A stretch of DNA of 64,000 nucleotides from Bacteroidetes bacterium UBA6161 (GCA_002422315.1 DIUJ01000049.1:87100-151099); one strand, 5' to 3'. Positions 42,276 through 52,782 are shown, numbered from the stretch's first letter. The notes: generated by a model not told the origin, from the sequence alone. Program-made: numbers and translations.

Positions 42276-43193
42276 CTACAAAAGCTCTATTGTTCTTTCT
42301 AGTATAATAGTTTCGCCATCGGATTGGACTTCTTTGGTTTCTATAGAGTATATTACCCAGCCATATTCATGAATTATTGACGTAGTCCAAGTGTCGTTTG
42401 TGATTTTTTTGAATTTTTTGTACTTAGGCATTTTTTGCTTCAAGTCGTCTGCTATTTTCTTTAAGTATTTGTATGTTTCTTGGGTTAATTGCTCAGAATC
42501 TATACTTTGCTGCATTCTAATCATATAGTTGTTTTCTGCACTGTCTATTTCATCAAGCCAATAAATTACTTTGGTATCAAAGGGTTCTCCACCTATTAAA
42601 TTAGAAGTTTTTAACTCAGCTTCATATTCTACTTTGTATTCATATTTAAGGCCGTGATACACATAAAATTGTCTTATATCAAGTATCGTAATAGCTTCTA
42701 TCGATTCTTTACTGGTATAATTTTTTTCTATGTCAATAATGAATTTTTCTATTCCAGGCATATCTTTGGTTTCAATTTTTAGCATTTGAGTAGCTTTAAG
42801 AATATTATGCCTAATTTCTTCCCAGTTTATTACTTCTAAAAATACACCCATTTCGTTAGTCCGGATTTTAACATTCATGTCTTTAAACAAAGTGGACAGC
42901 TTTTCTTTCAATGGATTATCCGTTTCAATATTATAATCTTTATAATACCAATTTATAATATAAGAATCCGCAAAGGAGTCAATTATACTAATATCCACTG
43001 TATAGGTATGTTTTTCTCTTTCGGTAGTATCTATTCCTTTAATTTTGTATTTCTCATGGGTTATTCCGTAACTTTGTTTTTCATTTTTATCCCAAAAACC
43101 AATTACCTGAACACTTGAATCGGCTATATTAATTTGTGCATAAATTGAAATGTTGAAGAAAATCAACATTCCTAAAAAAAGTATTTTTCTCAT
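42276..43193 (-). CDS. Secreted protein of unknown function
   Basis: A 305-residue protein with a clear signal peptide (MRKILFLGMLIFFNISIYAQ, cleavage after YAQ). The mature part is rich in aromatic and charged residues, with alternating beta-strand-like segments (YSYDIS..., KYEYKVEYEAEL...) and no cysteine cluster; no domain that I recognise. Probably periplasmic or on the surface. It stands alone, with about 230 bp on each side free of genes. Its G+C resembles that of the neighbours. Confidence 0.82.
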   Translation of the reverse strand: MRKILFLGMLIFFNISIYAQINIADSSVQVIGFWDKNEKQSYGITHEKYKIKGIDTTEREKHTYTVDISIIDSFADSYIINWYYKDYNIETDNPLKEKLSTLFKDMNVKIRTNEMGVFLEVINWEEIRHNILKATQMLKIETKDMPGIEKFIIDIEKNYTSKESIEAITILDIRQFYVYHGLKYEYKVEYEAELKTSNLIGGEPFDTKVIYWLDEIDSAENNYMIRMQQSIDSEQLTQETYKYLKKIADDLKQKMPKYKKFKKITNDTWTTSIIHEYGWVIYSIETKEVQSDGETIILERTIELL

Positions 43194-43422
43194 GGTTATT
43201 TGCTAAAGTTAAGTTTATAGTTTACTAGTGCTTAAAAGATTATCCTATTGAATAATTTTGCACAAGCAAAAGTATGATTTTTATACTTTAGAAAAATAAA
43301 ATCATCTAGAAATGTTTTATTCCAAATAATACCTTTCTTTAAGAAGGATGTTTTATTATTTGAAAAGGATTTTTCTCTTTACAGGCTTAAATTTAGTTTT
43401 CTTTTCCTAAGCCTAGAATTCC

Positions 43423-44247
43423 CTAATCCAATAAATCAAGCAAGTGTTTTAAGTTGTCGCTTTGTATAATATCCGGGTTCTTTCTTATCGCTTCCTCGTT
43501 GTCCTCGTTGCTGTGTATGTTCCATATAGAAATTAGAATGTTGTTTGCATGTGCTTTCTGTGTTTGTTCTTTGCTTATGTTTTTGCTAGCTATAGTTATG
43601 CCTTCGTATTCGTGTTTTAGGGCTATTTCTAATCCTGTATCAAAATCAGAAGTATAGATTAGAAGTGGGGAATTAGGTCTTTTCTCCTGCAAAATATCTA
43701 AAAATCGTGTATCCTGTGATTCAATATATACATTGTTCTGCATTCCGAATTTTTGTATACTCGTTTTTATCGCATTGGCAAAAGTATGGTAGTAGTCTGT
43801 ATGCAGTGAGTCTTTGGGGTACAATTTACAATCAAAGGCAAAAGTATAATCTTGCAGGTTGGGTATCTGTGCAAACAAGTCGTTTAGTGTAACAATAGCG
43901 TACTTTAGAAATGGTGCGCCTATATAACTGGCTTTTTGTATTTCTTCCCAATTTTTGGAGTGGATTACTCCTTCCATATTTGTTCTATCTTGTAGGTCGG
44001 GGGAATGGTAAAGTACCAATATGCTGTCTTGGGTCATTTGTATATCTATTTCACAACCAGCCGCTCCCAATAGTAGTGCATTGTTTATAGATTCGAAACT
44101 GTTCATAGGAAATGAACTAGAGGCTCCCATACCAGAGTGGCCAAGTGCAATAATTTTTCCCCCACTTAAATTATTTATTTCGAAAGTTTCTTTTGAGCAA
44201 GAAAAAACAAAGACCAATAATAGAAAATAAAAAATACTCTTTTTCAT
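43423..44247 (-). CDS. Glycerophosphodiester phosphodiesterase family lipoprotein
   Basis: A 274-residue lipoprotein (FSCS, Cys17). The GDPD barrel has its catalytic His37 (ALGHSGM), metal ligands Glu66 and Asp68 (GCEIDIQMTQD) and general acid His81 (LVLYHSPD), followed by LQDRTNMEG. The first motif reads GHSG instead of the usual AHRG, which may shift substrate preference. It should split glycerophosphodiesters from phospholipids at the cell surface or in the periplasm. It overlaps the upstream small outer-membrane-like protein by 4 bp, so the two form a transcriptional unit. Confidence 0.88.
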   Translation of the reverse strand: MKKSIFYFLLLVFVFSCSKETFEINNLSGGKIIALGHSGMGASSSFPMNSFESINNALLLGAAGCEIDIQMTQDSILVLYHSPDLQDRTNMEGVIHSKNWEEIQKASYIGAPFLKYAIVTLNDLFAQIPNLQDYTFAFDCKLYPKDSLHTDYYHTFANAIKTSIQKFGMQNNVYIESQDTRFLDILQEKRPNSPLLIYTSDFDTGLEIALKHEYEGITIASKNISKEQTQKAHANNILISIWNIHSNEDNEEAIRKNPDIIQSDNLKHLLDLLD

Positions 44248-44771
44248 GATATTTTAGAGTTTGCAAAAGCATACCCAAACGATAAGGCATACCAATTTCT
44301 GTAGTACTTATTAAATTCTAGTATGGGAGAATAATGTATACCCAAATACAAACCTTTTTTTGCAACAGGGAAATATCTGTAGCCTACAGACAGATTGGTA
44401 GAAAAGCTCGATTTCCTGTCTGTCTTGAAAGTAAATCTATTCGCTCTTACAATGTTTGCATAAGTTATTCCTAACCCAAAACTTATTTTATGGTTTTTTT
44501 TGCCAAAATGGGATTGAACTCCAAAAGGTATAAGAAAGTCAGGATTGATTTTTTGAGAATAATCAAAAAACCGGTAACTGCTTATTCCAACTCTTGGAGA
44601 TAGGCTAAACCTTTTTTTTTGAAAAACTATCTTTTCAAAATTAAGCGACCAATATCCACCTGCTCCACCCGCTTCTAAGTAAAGTAAATTAGGTGTAGTA
44701 AGATGGGTCTTTTTGGCAGATAATTCATTTGTAAAAAATAAAAGGAGTAAGATAAGTAAATGTATTTTCAT
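44244..44771 (-). CDS. Putative outer-membrane beta-barrel protein, unknown function
   Basis: I start at ATG 44769-44771, which opens with a signal peptide (MKIHLLILLLLFFTNELSA); the 45-codon upstream extension has no such sequence. The 175-residue product has alternating hydrophobic/polar strands with aromatic girdles (YWSLNFEKIVF, LSPRVGISSYRFF, ISFGLGITYANIV, TNLSVGYRYFPV) and ends near ALSFGYAF, a pattern of an 8-strand barrel. Cotranscribed with the GDPD lipoprotein, which fits an envelope role. Confidence 0.72.
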   Translation of the reverse strand: MKIHLLILLLLFFTNELSAKKTHLTTPNLLYLEAGGAGGYWSLNFEKIVFQKKRFSLSPRVGISSYRFFDYSQKINPDFLIPFGVQSHFGKKNHKISFGLGITYANIVRANRFTFKTDRKSSFSTNLSVGYRYFPVAKKGLYLGIHYSPILEFNKYYRNWYALSFGYAFANSKIS

Positions 44772-44948
44772 ATTATGTGTGTTACAAATAAACACATTTT
44801 TACCAAAAAATGTTTTACCTTGAATTTTAAGAAATTCCAAAAGCCTTATCACACAAAATCTATTTTCGCGCAGAACAATTTTTTGGGGACAAATAACACC
44901 ATCCACGACTTTGAAATAGTTTTTTGATGTCTAATGCTTTTATTGTTC

Positions 44949-44956
44949 TATTTTTG
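44949..44956 (+). promoter_or_regulatory. -7 element TATTTTTG before the alpha/beta hydrolase operon
   Basis: Exact TAnnTTTG about 57 bp before the ATG at 45013; a TTTG at 44923-44926 is 22 bp upstream, slightly longer than the usual spacer. Confidence 0.6.
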
Positions 44957-45012
44957 CAAACAATGTTTATAGCCTATATTGTTAATTATAAGCTTAGTAT
45001 ACTTATCATAAA

Positions 45013-46428
45013 ATGAAAAAAACGATTAAAATTAGTTTGTTGTTGGCTTTTTTATTTCTAGGAAATCAGCTGCATGTTTTGTCCCAATCCATAGCGCCTA
45101 CCTGGTATGGTGCCCTTCGTATTCAAGGTACATCTTTGCGTTTGGTATTGCATGTTCAAAATTCTGAAGGAATATACTCTGCAAGCATGGATAGTCCAGA
45201 CCAAAAAGCTTTTGATATCCCTGTAACAAGTATTAATATCCAAGACTCTTTTTTTAAATTTAGCATAAAGAATTTGCGAATAGAGTACTCTGGAATAATC
45301 CAATCCGATAGTTTAATTAAAGGTACTTTTACTCAGGCTGGTCAATCTTTTGCTATGGATTTAACAAGCAATGAATTAAATGTACCCAAGCTCAAGAGGC
45401 CGCAAGAACCCAAAGAACCTTTTGGGTATTCTCAGAAAGAGGTACGATTTTTTAATTCCCAAGATTCCATTTACTTAGCAGGAACATTAACTATACCTAA
45501 AGGCGAAGGCAAGCACCCCGCAGTGGTTCTGATAAGTGGTAGTGGGCCACAAAATAGGGACGAAGAAATATTAGGGCACAAACCTTTTTGGGTAATAGCA
45601 GACTTCCTAACTAGGAATGGTTTTGTTGTATTGCGTTTCGACGATAGAGGAACAGAAGAATCTGAGGGCGATTTTTACTCAGCTACCAGTGTGGATTTTG
45701 CAAGGGATGTAAGGGCTGCGCTTGATTTTTTAAAGACACAAAATGAAATTGACACCCATAATTTGGGCCTTATTGGCCATAGCGAAGGCGGTATGATAGC
45801 TCCAATGCTTGCAGCAAACGACAGCAATTTGGCTTTTTTGGTACTTTTGGCAGGAACAGGGCTGCCAGGAAAAGATATTTTGCTGCTACAGCAAGGATTA
45901 ATTGCAAAGGCAAATGGAGTAAGTAAAAAAGATAGAAAGGCAGCCCATAAAACCAACAAAGAAGTTTTTGCAATCATGCAAAGTAGTCAAAATACAAATG
46001 AAATTAGAGTACAATTGAGGAAATACTTTGATAAAATAATAGATGAAAAGGCAATGGAAAAACTGCCACAGGGGATGAGTAAGCAGGTGTATATTGGCCT
46101 GCAATTGTCTAGTTTAACTCAGCCATGGATGCTCTATTTTTTGAGCCACGACCCTGCAACAGTGCTTGAAAATGTAAAAGTGCCTGTATTGGCATTAAAT
46201 GGTTCCAAGGATTTGCAAGTGCCAGCAAAAGAAAACCTAAAAGCTATAAAAAAAGCTTTAAACAAGGGTGGAAACAAGCGAGTAACTACCAAAGAATTTC
46301 CCAGACTTAACCATCTTTTCCAAACCTCAAAAACAGGTTCGCCATCGGAGTATGAAAGCATAGAAGAAACATTTTCGCCGGAGGTGCTAGAGTATATGTT
46401 ACAATGGATGCAAGTAAATAAAAAATAA
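45013..46428 (+). CDS. Secreted alpha/beta hydrolase (serine hydrolase)
   Basis: A 471-residue exported protein with a signal peptide (about 1-24), then a beta-rich N-terminal domain (about 28-125) and an alpha/beta hydrolase domain: oxyanion region VVLISGSGPQNRDEE, nucleophile Ser257 in GLIGHSEGGM, an Asp in LNGSKDLQVP and a His in RLNHLFQ. Bacteroidota homologues are annotated as acyl-CoA thioester hydrolase/BAAT or DLH-like; the natural substrate is unknown. It shares the base of its stop codon with the next start (TAATG at 46428), indicating coupled translation with the cupin gene. Confidence 0.86.
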   Translation: MKKTIKISLLLAFLFLGNQLHVLSQSIAPTWYGALRIQGTSLRLVLHVQNSEGIYSASMDSPDQKAFDIPVTSINIQDSFFKFSIKNLRIEYSGIIQSDSLIKGTFTQAGQSFAMDLTSNELNVPKLKRPQEPKEPFGYSQKEVRFFNSQDSIYLAGTLTIPKGEGKHPAVVLISGSGPQNRDEEILGHKPFWVIADFLTRNGFVVLRFDDRGTEESEGDFYSATSVDFARDVRAALDFLKTQNEIDTHNLGLIGHSEGGMIAPMLAANDSNLAFLVLLAGTGLPGKDILLLQQGLIAKANGVSKKDRKAAHKTNKEVFAIMQSSQNTNEIRVQLRKYFDKIIDEKAMEKLPQGMSKQVYIGLQLSSLTQPWMLYFLSHDPATVLENVKVPVLALNGSKDLQVPAKENLKAIKKALNKGGNKRVTTKEFPRLNHLFQTSKTGSPSEYESIEETFSPEVLEYMLQWMQVNKK

Positions 46429-46790
46429 TGAACCATAAAGTAATTCTTGAAGAGAAATTTAAACTCATACACGAGCATTGGAATCCCAAAATTGCAGGTG
46501 AACTGAATGGACAATATATCAAACTTGCAAAACTAAAAGGGGAGTTTGTATGGCATAAACACGATCACGAAGACGAAATGTTTTTGGTGGTAAAAGGGGT
46601 GCTAAAAATAGAGTTTAGGGATAGAATAGAAACCCTGCATCCTCAAGAATTTATCATAGTTCCTGCGGGAGAAGAACATAAGCCAATAGCAGAAGAGGAG
46701 GTAGAGGTTATGCTTTTTGAACCCCAAAGCACCTTGAATACAGGCAATGTAATTGAACAGAGAACCAAAGAAAAATTGGATAGAATATAA
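46428..46790 (+). CDS. Cupin-domain protein
   Basis: A 120-residue cytoplasmic single-cupin protein. Motif 1 is FVWHKHDHEDEMFLVVKGVLKIEF (His, His, Glu metal ligands) and motif 2 is IIVPAGEEHKPIAEEE. It probably binds a metal; the activity is unknown. It starts within the stop codon of the hydrolase and is followed 3 bp after its stop by the DNA-repair-like gene, so it is the middle of an operon. Confidence 0.87.
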   Translation: MNHKVILEEKFKLIHEHWNPKIAGELNGQYIKLAKLKGEFVWHKHDHEDEMFLVVKGVLKIEFRDRIETLHPQEFIIVPAGEEHKPIAEEEVEVMLFEPQSTLNTGNVIEQRTKEKLDRI

Positions 46791-46793
46791 GCC

Positions 46794-47909
46794 ATGCCTA
46801 GTTCCTTAAAAGACCTTTATAACCAAGAGTTTTTTACTTGCTTTGGAGAAAAAGCACAAAAGTGTATTCCTGGTTTTGTTTTGCAAGAGTATCTTGATTT
46901 AACGATGGATAACTCATGGCAAAACTTGGAACTAAAACAAAGAATGAGAAAAGCAGCCATTTCTCTTAGGCCTTTTATGCCGCATGATTTTCAAGAAAAT
47001 TTTTTGGTTTATAACAACCTTATTCTTGAAATCATATCAGATAACTCGGTGCAATATTCGGGTTTGTTGTACATGTTTTTGGCTGAATATATAGAAGTTT
47101 TTGGAATAGATTATCCAGAAATAGCTTTACAAATGATGGAAATTCTTACCCCTCTGGCCAGTTGTGAATTTGCCATTAGGCCTTTTATTGTAAAATACCC
47201 CCAAATATTGATTCCAAAGCTTATGGAATGGACACAGCACCCAAATGAACATGTAAGAAGGCTAGCTTCGGAAGGCAGTAGGCCTAGTTTGCCTTGGGCT
47301 ATGGCTTTGCCTGAGTTTAAAAAAAATCCAAGTTTGGTAATTCCAATACTGGAAAACCTGATACAAGATGAATCAGAATATGTAAGGAGAAGCGTTGCAA
47401 ATAGTCTGAATGATATAAGTAAGATTCACCCTGATTTGGTTATAGATTTGGCTGAAAAATGGGTCAATGGTTATTTACCTACAAATAAATTAATGAAGCA
47501 TGCTTGTAGAACATTGCTAAAGCAAGGAAATGAAAGAGCTCTGAAAGTATTTGGAATATTTTTTTCTGATACAGTTAAACTTAAACAGTTTAATATTGAA
47601 AAAAATGAAATAAGACTAGGGGAGAGGCTTGATTTTGAATTTGCAATAGAGAATATGGATGAGAAAGAGCAAAAGATTAGATTGGAATATGTGCTTTATT
47701 TTTTACTCCAAAACAATAACTACGGAAAAAAAGTATTTCAAATTTCAGAGTTGCTACTTGCTTCCAAGCAAAATAAAAGTTTTAAAAAAAGCCATTCTTT
47801 TAGGATAATGACCACAAGGAAATATTACCAAGGACCACAAAAAATAGGAATTTGTATCAATGGAAAAGAATTGGAAGTTATTCCATTCTACCTTCGTACT
47901 ATTGTATAA
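46794..47909 (+). CDS. HEAT-like repeat DNA alkylation repair protein (AlkC/AlkD family)
   Basis: A 371-residue cytoplasmic protein, mostly helical. The segment HVRRLASEGSRPSLPWAMAL (about 155-174) and the following EYVRRSVANSLNDISKIHP are hallmarks of AlkC/AlkD-type DNA glycosylases, which remove alkylated bases by wrapping DNA in HEAT-like repeats. The C-terminal 110 residues form a beta-rich domain as in AlkC. It is likely cotranscribed with the cupin and hydrolase genes. Confidence 0.85.
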   Translation: MPSSLKDLYNQEFFTCFGEKAQKCIPGFVLQEYLDLTMDNSWQNLELKQRMRKAAISLRPFMPHDFQENFLVYNNLILEIISDNSVQYSGLLYMFLAEYIEVFGIDYPEIALQMMEILTPLASCEFAIRPFIVKYPQILIPKLMEWTQHPNEHVRRLASEGSRPSLPWAMALPEFKKNPSLVIPILENLIQDESEYVRRSVANSLNDISKIHPDLVIDLAEKWVNGYLPTNKLMKHACRTLLKQGNERALKVFGIFFSDTVKLKQFNIEKNEIRLGERLDFEFAIENMDEKEQKIRLEYVLYFLLQNNNYGKKVFQISELLLASKQNKSFKKSHSFRIMTTRKYYQGPQKIGICINGKELEVIPFYLRTIV

Positions 47910-47946
47910 ATTATAGAAAAGTTTACCTTCGCCATCTTACAACACT

Positions 47947-48831
47947 ATGTTTTATTACAATCCTAAAGACTGGGTATTTGCTATTTTCAGAATTCCCAAA
48001 TCCGATACTTTTAGAACCCTTTTGCCGGCACTTTTGTTTGTACTGTTGTATTCTTGGGCTATAGTGTATGTAGAGAAAGAGTACCTTAAACTAACAGAAG
48101 ACAACAACGCCAAAAACATCACCATTATGCATACTCTATTGGGTTTTGCAATTTCTATGTTGTTGGTATTTAGAACAAATACTGCTTATGACAGATGGTG
48201 GGAGGGTCGTAAATTATGGGGTAATTTGGTAAATAACAGTAGGAATTTAGCTATTAAATTACAAGCGATTCTTCCGGATGAGGACAATGGCTCACGAGTT
48301 TTTTTTAAGGAAATCATTCCAATGTTTGCTTTTGCGCTTCAAAAACATTTACAAAAAGAAAGTACTTTGGTTCAGCTAGACGAAAATTCTACTAAAAATC
48401 TATCCGATTCTAAATCTATAACACATTTACCCAACGAGATAGCCCAAAGTATAATACACAAGGTAAATTCACTGTATATGCAAAAAACAATTTCAGGGTC
48501 CCAAATGTGGATGCTGAATGAACAACTTACTAGTTTAACCGATATTTGTGGGGCCTGCGAAAGGATTAAAAACACTCCAATTCCTTTTAGTTACAGCGCT
48601 TTTATTAAAAAGTTTATCTTTTTTTATGTGATAACTTTACCAATAGGTCTAGCTTTTACTTTGGGCTATATAGCTATACCTGTAACCGCTTTTATATTTT
48701 ATATTCTTGCAAGTTTAGAACTCATAGCCGAAGAGATAGAAGACCCTTTTGGCACAGATGCCAACGACTTGCCAATGGAGAAAATTGCTCAGAATATTCA
48801 AGAAAATGTTCAAAATATAATTAAGATATAA
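47947..48831 (+). CDS. Bestrophin-family anion channel protein
   Basis: A 294-residue membrane protein with the bestrophin core: ITIMHTLLGFAISMLLVFRTNTAYDRWWEGRKLWGNLVNNSRN (about 58-100), which carries the aromatic-rich pore and R-T-N-x-A-Y-x-R motif, and a late ELIAEEIEDPFGTDANDLP, the acidic calcium-clasp-like segment of the family. Four helices are predicted. Bacterial homologues conduct ions as pentamers. It is followed 6 bp later by an SRPBCC protein. Confidence 0.93.
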   Translation: MFYYNPKDWVFAIFRIPKSDTFRTLLPALLFVLLYSWAIVYVEKEYLKLTEDNNAKNITIMHTLLGFAISMLLVFRTNTAYDRWWEGRKLWGNLVNNSRNLAIKLQAILPDEDNGSRVFFKEIIPMFAFALQKHLQKESTLVQLDENSTKNLSDSKSITHLPNEIAQSIIHKVNSLYMQKTISGSQMWMLNEQLTSLTDICGACERIKNTPIPFSYSAFIKKFIFFYVITLPIGLAFTLGYIAIPVTAFIFYILASLELIAEEIEDPFGTDANDLPMEKIAQNIQENVQNIIKI

Positions 48832-48837
48832 ATAGAT

Positions 48838-49245
48838 ATGATAGAAATAGAAGTAACAATTGAAAGTAGTATTAGTAAAGTATGGAACTCATTCTTTACT
48901 GCAGAAAGTATATGTAAATGGAATTTTGCAAGTGAAGAGTGGTATTGTCCAGCTGCCAAACTGGACTTTAAAGAAGGCGGGGAGTTTTGCTATACGATGT
49001 CGGCCAAAGACCAAAGTTTTTGCTTTGATTTAAAGGGGGTTTTCATAAACATAGTTCCTTTGCAATTGCTTGAATATAAATTGGAAGATGGAAGAATGGT
49101 AAGGGTGGAATTTATTCAACAAAATGAAAAAGAAGTACATGTAAAACAGTATTTTGAACCTGAATCTGAAAACCCAGAGGATCTTCAAAAACAAGGATGG
49201 CAGGCTATATTAAATAATTTCAAGCTGTTTGTAGAACAAAATTAA
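48838..49245 (+). CDS. SRPBCC/AHSA1-domain protein
   Basis: A 135-residue cytoplasmic protein with the START-like fold typical of AHSA1: it begins EVTIESSISKVWNSFFTAESICKWNF and has the late EVHVKQYFEPESENPEDLQKQGWQAILNNF. Such proteins bind hydrophobic ligands or act as co-chaperones. It lies between the bestrophin and GT39 genes with gaps of 6 and 5 bp, so all three are one transcript. Confidence 0.87.
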   Translation: MIEIEVTIESSISKVWNSFFTAESICKWNFASEEWYCPAAKLDFKEGGEFCYTMSAKDQSFCFDLKGVFINIVPLQLLEYKLEDGRMVRVEFIQQNEKEVHVKQYFEPESENPEDLQKQGWQAILNNFKLFVEQN

Positions 49246-49250
49246 GACAT

Positions 49251-50759
49251 ATGCTAAAATTGAATTCTTGGAAATGGATCATACTAATTCTCTTAGTTGT
49301 GATTTTTTATTTTCCAGTATTTCTTAAACTAGACTCTCAAGTATTGAGAGAATGGGACGAACCCAGGAATGCGATAAACGCAGTAGAAATGTACCAAAAT
49401 CATAACTTTATTACCCGTTTTTTTGATGGAGAACCAGATATGTGGGAAGTTAAACCACCTTTTTTAGTTTGGTTGCAAGTGCTAAGTATGAAGATTTTTG
49501 GCATAAATGAATTGGCAGTTCGTTTTCCCTCAGCATTCGCTACTTTTTGCTTGTTGTTTTTTTTAGTTTATTATTTTTACAAGTCACAAAGTGCACCTGT
49601 CATTGGAATTTATAGCGCTTTTATCTTAGTTACTTCACTTGGGTATATGGGTTGGCATGTTTCAAGAACTGGAGACCATGATAGCTTGTTAAGCCTATTT
49701 ATGCTCTTATATGTCTTAGCATTTTATTCCCTTTTGTATGAAAATGATCCAAAGAAAAAAATTAGAAAGACATATTTGTTTTTCTTTTTTCTTTTCCTTG
49801 CTTTTTTTACCAAGAGCGTTGCCAGTCTCATGTTTTTGCCTGCACTAGGGTTATTTGCTTTAATAAACAAAAAAATCAAGATTATTTTCACACATAAACA
49901 TACTTATATTGCATTGTTTACATTTATTCTGTTCGTATTTTTTTACTATTATTTAAGGGAACTGCATAGTCCTGGATATCTTAAAATAGTTTGGAATGAA
50001 GAATGGTTCCCAAGATATTTTAATGCAAGCAAGGTATTCAAAGAGGAACCCTTTTTATATTATTACAATAATATGCACGAGAATAGGTTTTATCCCTGGA
50101 TTTTGTTCTTAATACCAGCCTTTGTATTACAATTTTTTACAGTTCCTAAGTTACATAAATCATTTTATGTATACATTTCCTTGTGTATAGTCTTTTTCCT
50201 TGCAATCATTTCCAAAGGAAGTAAGAATTTTTGGTACGATGCACCCGCTTATCCTCTAATGGCAATACATATTGCTGGAGTATTTTACTTTACCTCTTTA
50301 AAACTCTTATCTGGGTTTAAGTTAAATTTAAAATGGTCACAAACAATATTGATGGTTTTGATACCTTTTATTTTCTATATCCCATATAGAAAAGTAGTGA
50401 GCCAAAATATTAATCAATTGGAAAATACCAATGGGGTTTCATACTATGCTATTCCCTATGTCTTACGAGAAATGCAAGAATCCAAGTTGAATCTACAAAC
50501 CCCACTCCATATAGTATATGAAAATTATACTGGGCATATTTTGTTTTATGTTAAAGCATTGGAGGTGGAAAAAGGGATAAAAGACATATCGTTCAAGTCA
50601 AAAGAAAATATAATCCAAGGAGATAGAATAATTGTTTCCCAATCTCATGTAGAAGAATTTTTAAAAGAAAATTTTGAAACTCATAAGATACATTCGGCTC
50701 ATGGAGCAAATGTTTATGAGATAATTGGCAAAGTCCCTATTCTTCCTAAGAAGGATTAA
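49251..50759 (+). CDS. GT39-type membrane glycosyltransferase (ArnT/PMT-like)
   Basis: A 502-residue protein with about eleven to twelve helices. The first periplasmic loop holds [16 protein letters not shown] (Asp36-Glu37, the catalytic Asp-Glu of the GT39/GT83 superfamily) and [18 protein letters not shown]. These enzymes use polyprenyl-phosphate sugars to glycosylate lipid A or proteins in the periplasm. The C-terminus is a small soluble domain. It overlaps the convergent AbgT gene by 14 bp. Confidence 0.9.
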   Translation: MLKLNSWKWIILILLVVIFYFPVFLKLDSQVLREWDEPRNAINAVEMYQNHNFITRFFDGEPDMWEVKPPFLVWLQVLSMKIFGINELAVRFPSAFATFCLLFFLVYYFYKSQSAPVIGIYSAFILVTSLGYMGWHVSRTGDHDSLLSLFMLLYVLAFYSLLYENDPKKKIRKTYLFFFFLFLAFFTKSVASLMFLPALGLFALINKKIKIIFTHKHTYIALFTFILFVFFYYYLRELHSPGYLKIVWNEEWFPRYFNASKVFKEEPFLYYYNNMHENRFYPWILFLIPAFVLQFFTVPKLHKSFYVYISLCIVFFLAIISKGSKNFWYDAPAYPLMAIHIAGVFYFTSLKLLSGFKLNLKWSQTILMVLIPFIFYIPYRKVVSQNINQLENTNGVSYYAIPYVLREMQESKLNLQTPLHIVYENYTGHILFYVKALEVEKGIKDISFKSKENIIQGDRIIVSQSHVEEFLKENFETHKIHSAHGANVYEIIGKVPILPKKD

Positions 50760-52278
50760 TATTAAATTCTAAAGGAGAGTCTGGGCCAATTGGCAAACCA
50801 AGTTGAATCCAAATAATTAACAAAATACTCCATCCGATTAAGAAAATTAAAGAATAGGGGAGCATAGTAGAAATAATGGTTCCAATTCCTGCTTTGCTAT
50901 CGTAGCGTTGCATAAAGGCAACAATTAGAGCAAAATAGGACATCATTGGAGAAATTATATTGGTAACACTGTCGCCCACTCTATAAGCCATTTGTACAAG
51001 TTCTGGAGAATATCCTAATAGCATAAACATAGGGATAAATACAGGTGCCATTATTGCCCATTTTGCAGAAGCACTTCCCATAACCAAGTTTATAATTGCA
51101 GAAATAATAACAAAAGACAACATGAGAGGGATAGGACCGAGGCCAGAACTTTTAAGCACTTCAGCACCTTTTACTGCAAAGATTAACCCTAGTTTGGTTT
51201 CGTTAAAATAAGCTACAAATTGAGCTGCGAAAAATACCAATACTATATAGGATGCTAAGGTTTCCATGCTTTTAGCCATTCCTTTCATTACATCGCTATC
51301 ATTTTTAATGGTTTTGGCGCCAACTCCATAAAAAATTCCCGCAATAGCAGCCCCTAAAAAGATAATAGCTACAATGCTATGCATAAATGGTGATTTTAGT
51401 ATAGAGCCTTCTTCGCCCCTAAAATATCCATCGTAAGGGATAAGACCACCTAAAATAAATGCAGAGAAAAGTACTATTCCAATAAGTGCGAAGAGCAAAC
51501 CTTTTTTCTCTAAGGTAGTCATTTTATCTATAGAAACAGCTTTTTCTGTTCCGGTGTATTCTCCCAAGCGTGGAACAATAATTTTTTCTGTTACCCATGT
51601 ACCTAAAATAGCAATGATAAAAGTAGAAACAAACATAAAGTAATAATTCGCAGCAGGATTTACGGTGTATCCTTCTTGAAGTATTTGAGCAGCTTCCTGA
51701 CTTAATCCAGCAAGCAAAGGGTCTATAGTTCCTAAAAGTAAATTTGCACTATAGCCACCCGAAACCCCCGCAAAAGCAGCTGCTAATCCCGCAAATGGGT
51801 GTCGGCCTGCTGCTAGGAATATAACGGCAGCCAATGGAACAAGCAAAACATAGCCTACCTCGCTCGCAGTATTGGACAAAACTCCTGAAAATACAATGAT
51901 AAAGGTAAGAAGTTTTTTGGGAGAATTTAAAACTACCAAACGCAAAACAGCTCCAATAAGGCCGCTACCTTCTGCTATGCCAATACCAAGCAAGGCAACC
52001 AAAACTGTTCCCAATGGCGCAAAATCAGTAAAGTTTTTCACCATTTTTGTCATCATAAAATGCAGGCCTTCTGTTGAAAGTAAATTAAAAGGCTTAATTG
52101 TTTCCTTTGTTCCAGGGTGAATTACCGAGATGTCATAAAAACTCACAATCCAAGAAATAAGCACAACAAGGAGAGCAAACCCTGCAAATAAGGTTGCTGG
52201 ATGGGGAAGTAAATTCCCTACTTTTTCTACTCCATTCAAAAATCTATCTACTAAACTGGTTTTATTTTTTTGTGACAT
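50746..52278 (-). CDS. AbgT-family transporter (p-aminobenzoyl-glutamate / antibiotic efflux type)
   Basis: I start at ATG 52276-52278 (510 residues, [31 protein letters not shown]); the longer frame adds 20 residues of no family character. About eleven helices, with family segments such as [35 protein letters not shown] and [19 protein letters not shown]. Family members take up p-aminobenzoyl-glutamate or export sulfonamides with protons. The gene is monocistronic, with an MFS remnant upstream on the other strand. Confidence 0.93.
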   Translation of the reverse strand: MSQKNKTSLVDRFLNGVEKVGNLLPHPATLFAGFALLVVLISWIVSFYDISVIHPGTKETIKPFNLLSTEGLHFMMTKMVKNFTDFAPLGTVLVALLGIGIAEGSGLIGAVLRLVVLNSPKKLLTFIIVFSGVLSNTASEVGYVLLVPLAAVIFLAAGRHPFAGLAAAFAGVSGGYSANLLLGTIDPLLAGLSQEAAQILQEGYTVNPAANYYFMFVSTFIIAILGTWVTEKIIVPRLGEYTGTEKAVSIDKMTTLEKKGLLFALIGIVLFSAFILGGLIPYDGYFRGEEGSILKSPFMHSIVAIIFLGAAIAGIFYGVGAKTIKNDSDVMKGMAKSMETLASYIVLVFFAAQFVAYFNETKLGLIFAVKGAEVLKSSGLGPIPLMLSFVIISAIINLVMGSASAKWAIMAPVFIPMFMLLGYSPELVQMAYRVGDSVTNIISPMMSYFALIVAFMQRYDSKAGIGTIISTMLPYSLIFLIGWSILLIIWIQLGLPIGPDSPLEFNINPS

Positions 52279-52320
52279 TTTGGCTATTGGAATTAATACG
52301 GGCAAATAAAACCTTAAAAA

Positions 52321-52611
52321 ATGGAATTTACAAAACAAGTTTTTGGGATTCTTCCTTTTTGTAAGGAGTTGTATTTATTGGTAGGTGTTTCCTCTTTTTT
52401 AGGTTTTGGAACAACCTTAGTTTCTCCTACTTTTCTGTCTATAATAGCACAAGTTACTTGGCCCATACAAAGAGCTGAAAGCATTGGTACTTTTCTATTG
52501 TGGATAGATTATGGTGATGCTTTCGGGGTGGAAATTTCTGGTATTACAACAGATTTATTCGGGGTAGAGTATGTCATTTATTTGGGATACTCAGCATCTT
52601 ATTTTCTTTAG
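52321..52611 (+). pseudogene. Remnant of an MFS transporter (C-terminal part)
   Basis: The 96-codon frame encodes sequence like the last third of a major facilitator: SFLGFGTTLVSPTFLSIIAQ, RAESIGTFLLWIDYGDAFG and SGITTDLFGVEYVIYLG, recalling the helix 10-11 region (GTFRLWRDLGYAxG...G). The first two thirds and the last helix are missing, and no adjacent frame supplies them. It is most likely a degraded gene fragment. It could be translated, but a single broken half would not transport. The 52612-52782 gap shows nothing further. Confidence 0.68.
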
Positions 52612-52782
52612 TTATCCAATTCCGAATGCTTTCACAAAAAAATAGTGAAAGTATAAGTGAAATGAATTCTTTTATTTAGGCTGTAAATTAGGTTAGGGTT
52701 ATTTTACCTTTAGATACTGTAAAACTATACATTACTACGGTATCTACATTTTTTTTATTTATAGATCCTGGTTGCCAAATCT

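Noticed and set aside
44772..44906. 45-codon extension of the beta-barrel-like protein
   Set aside because: The true signal peptide starts at 44771; upstream sequence has no export or domain character.
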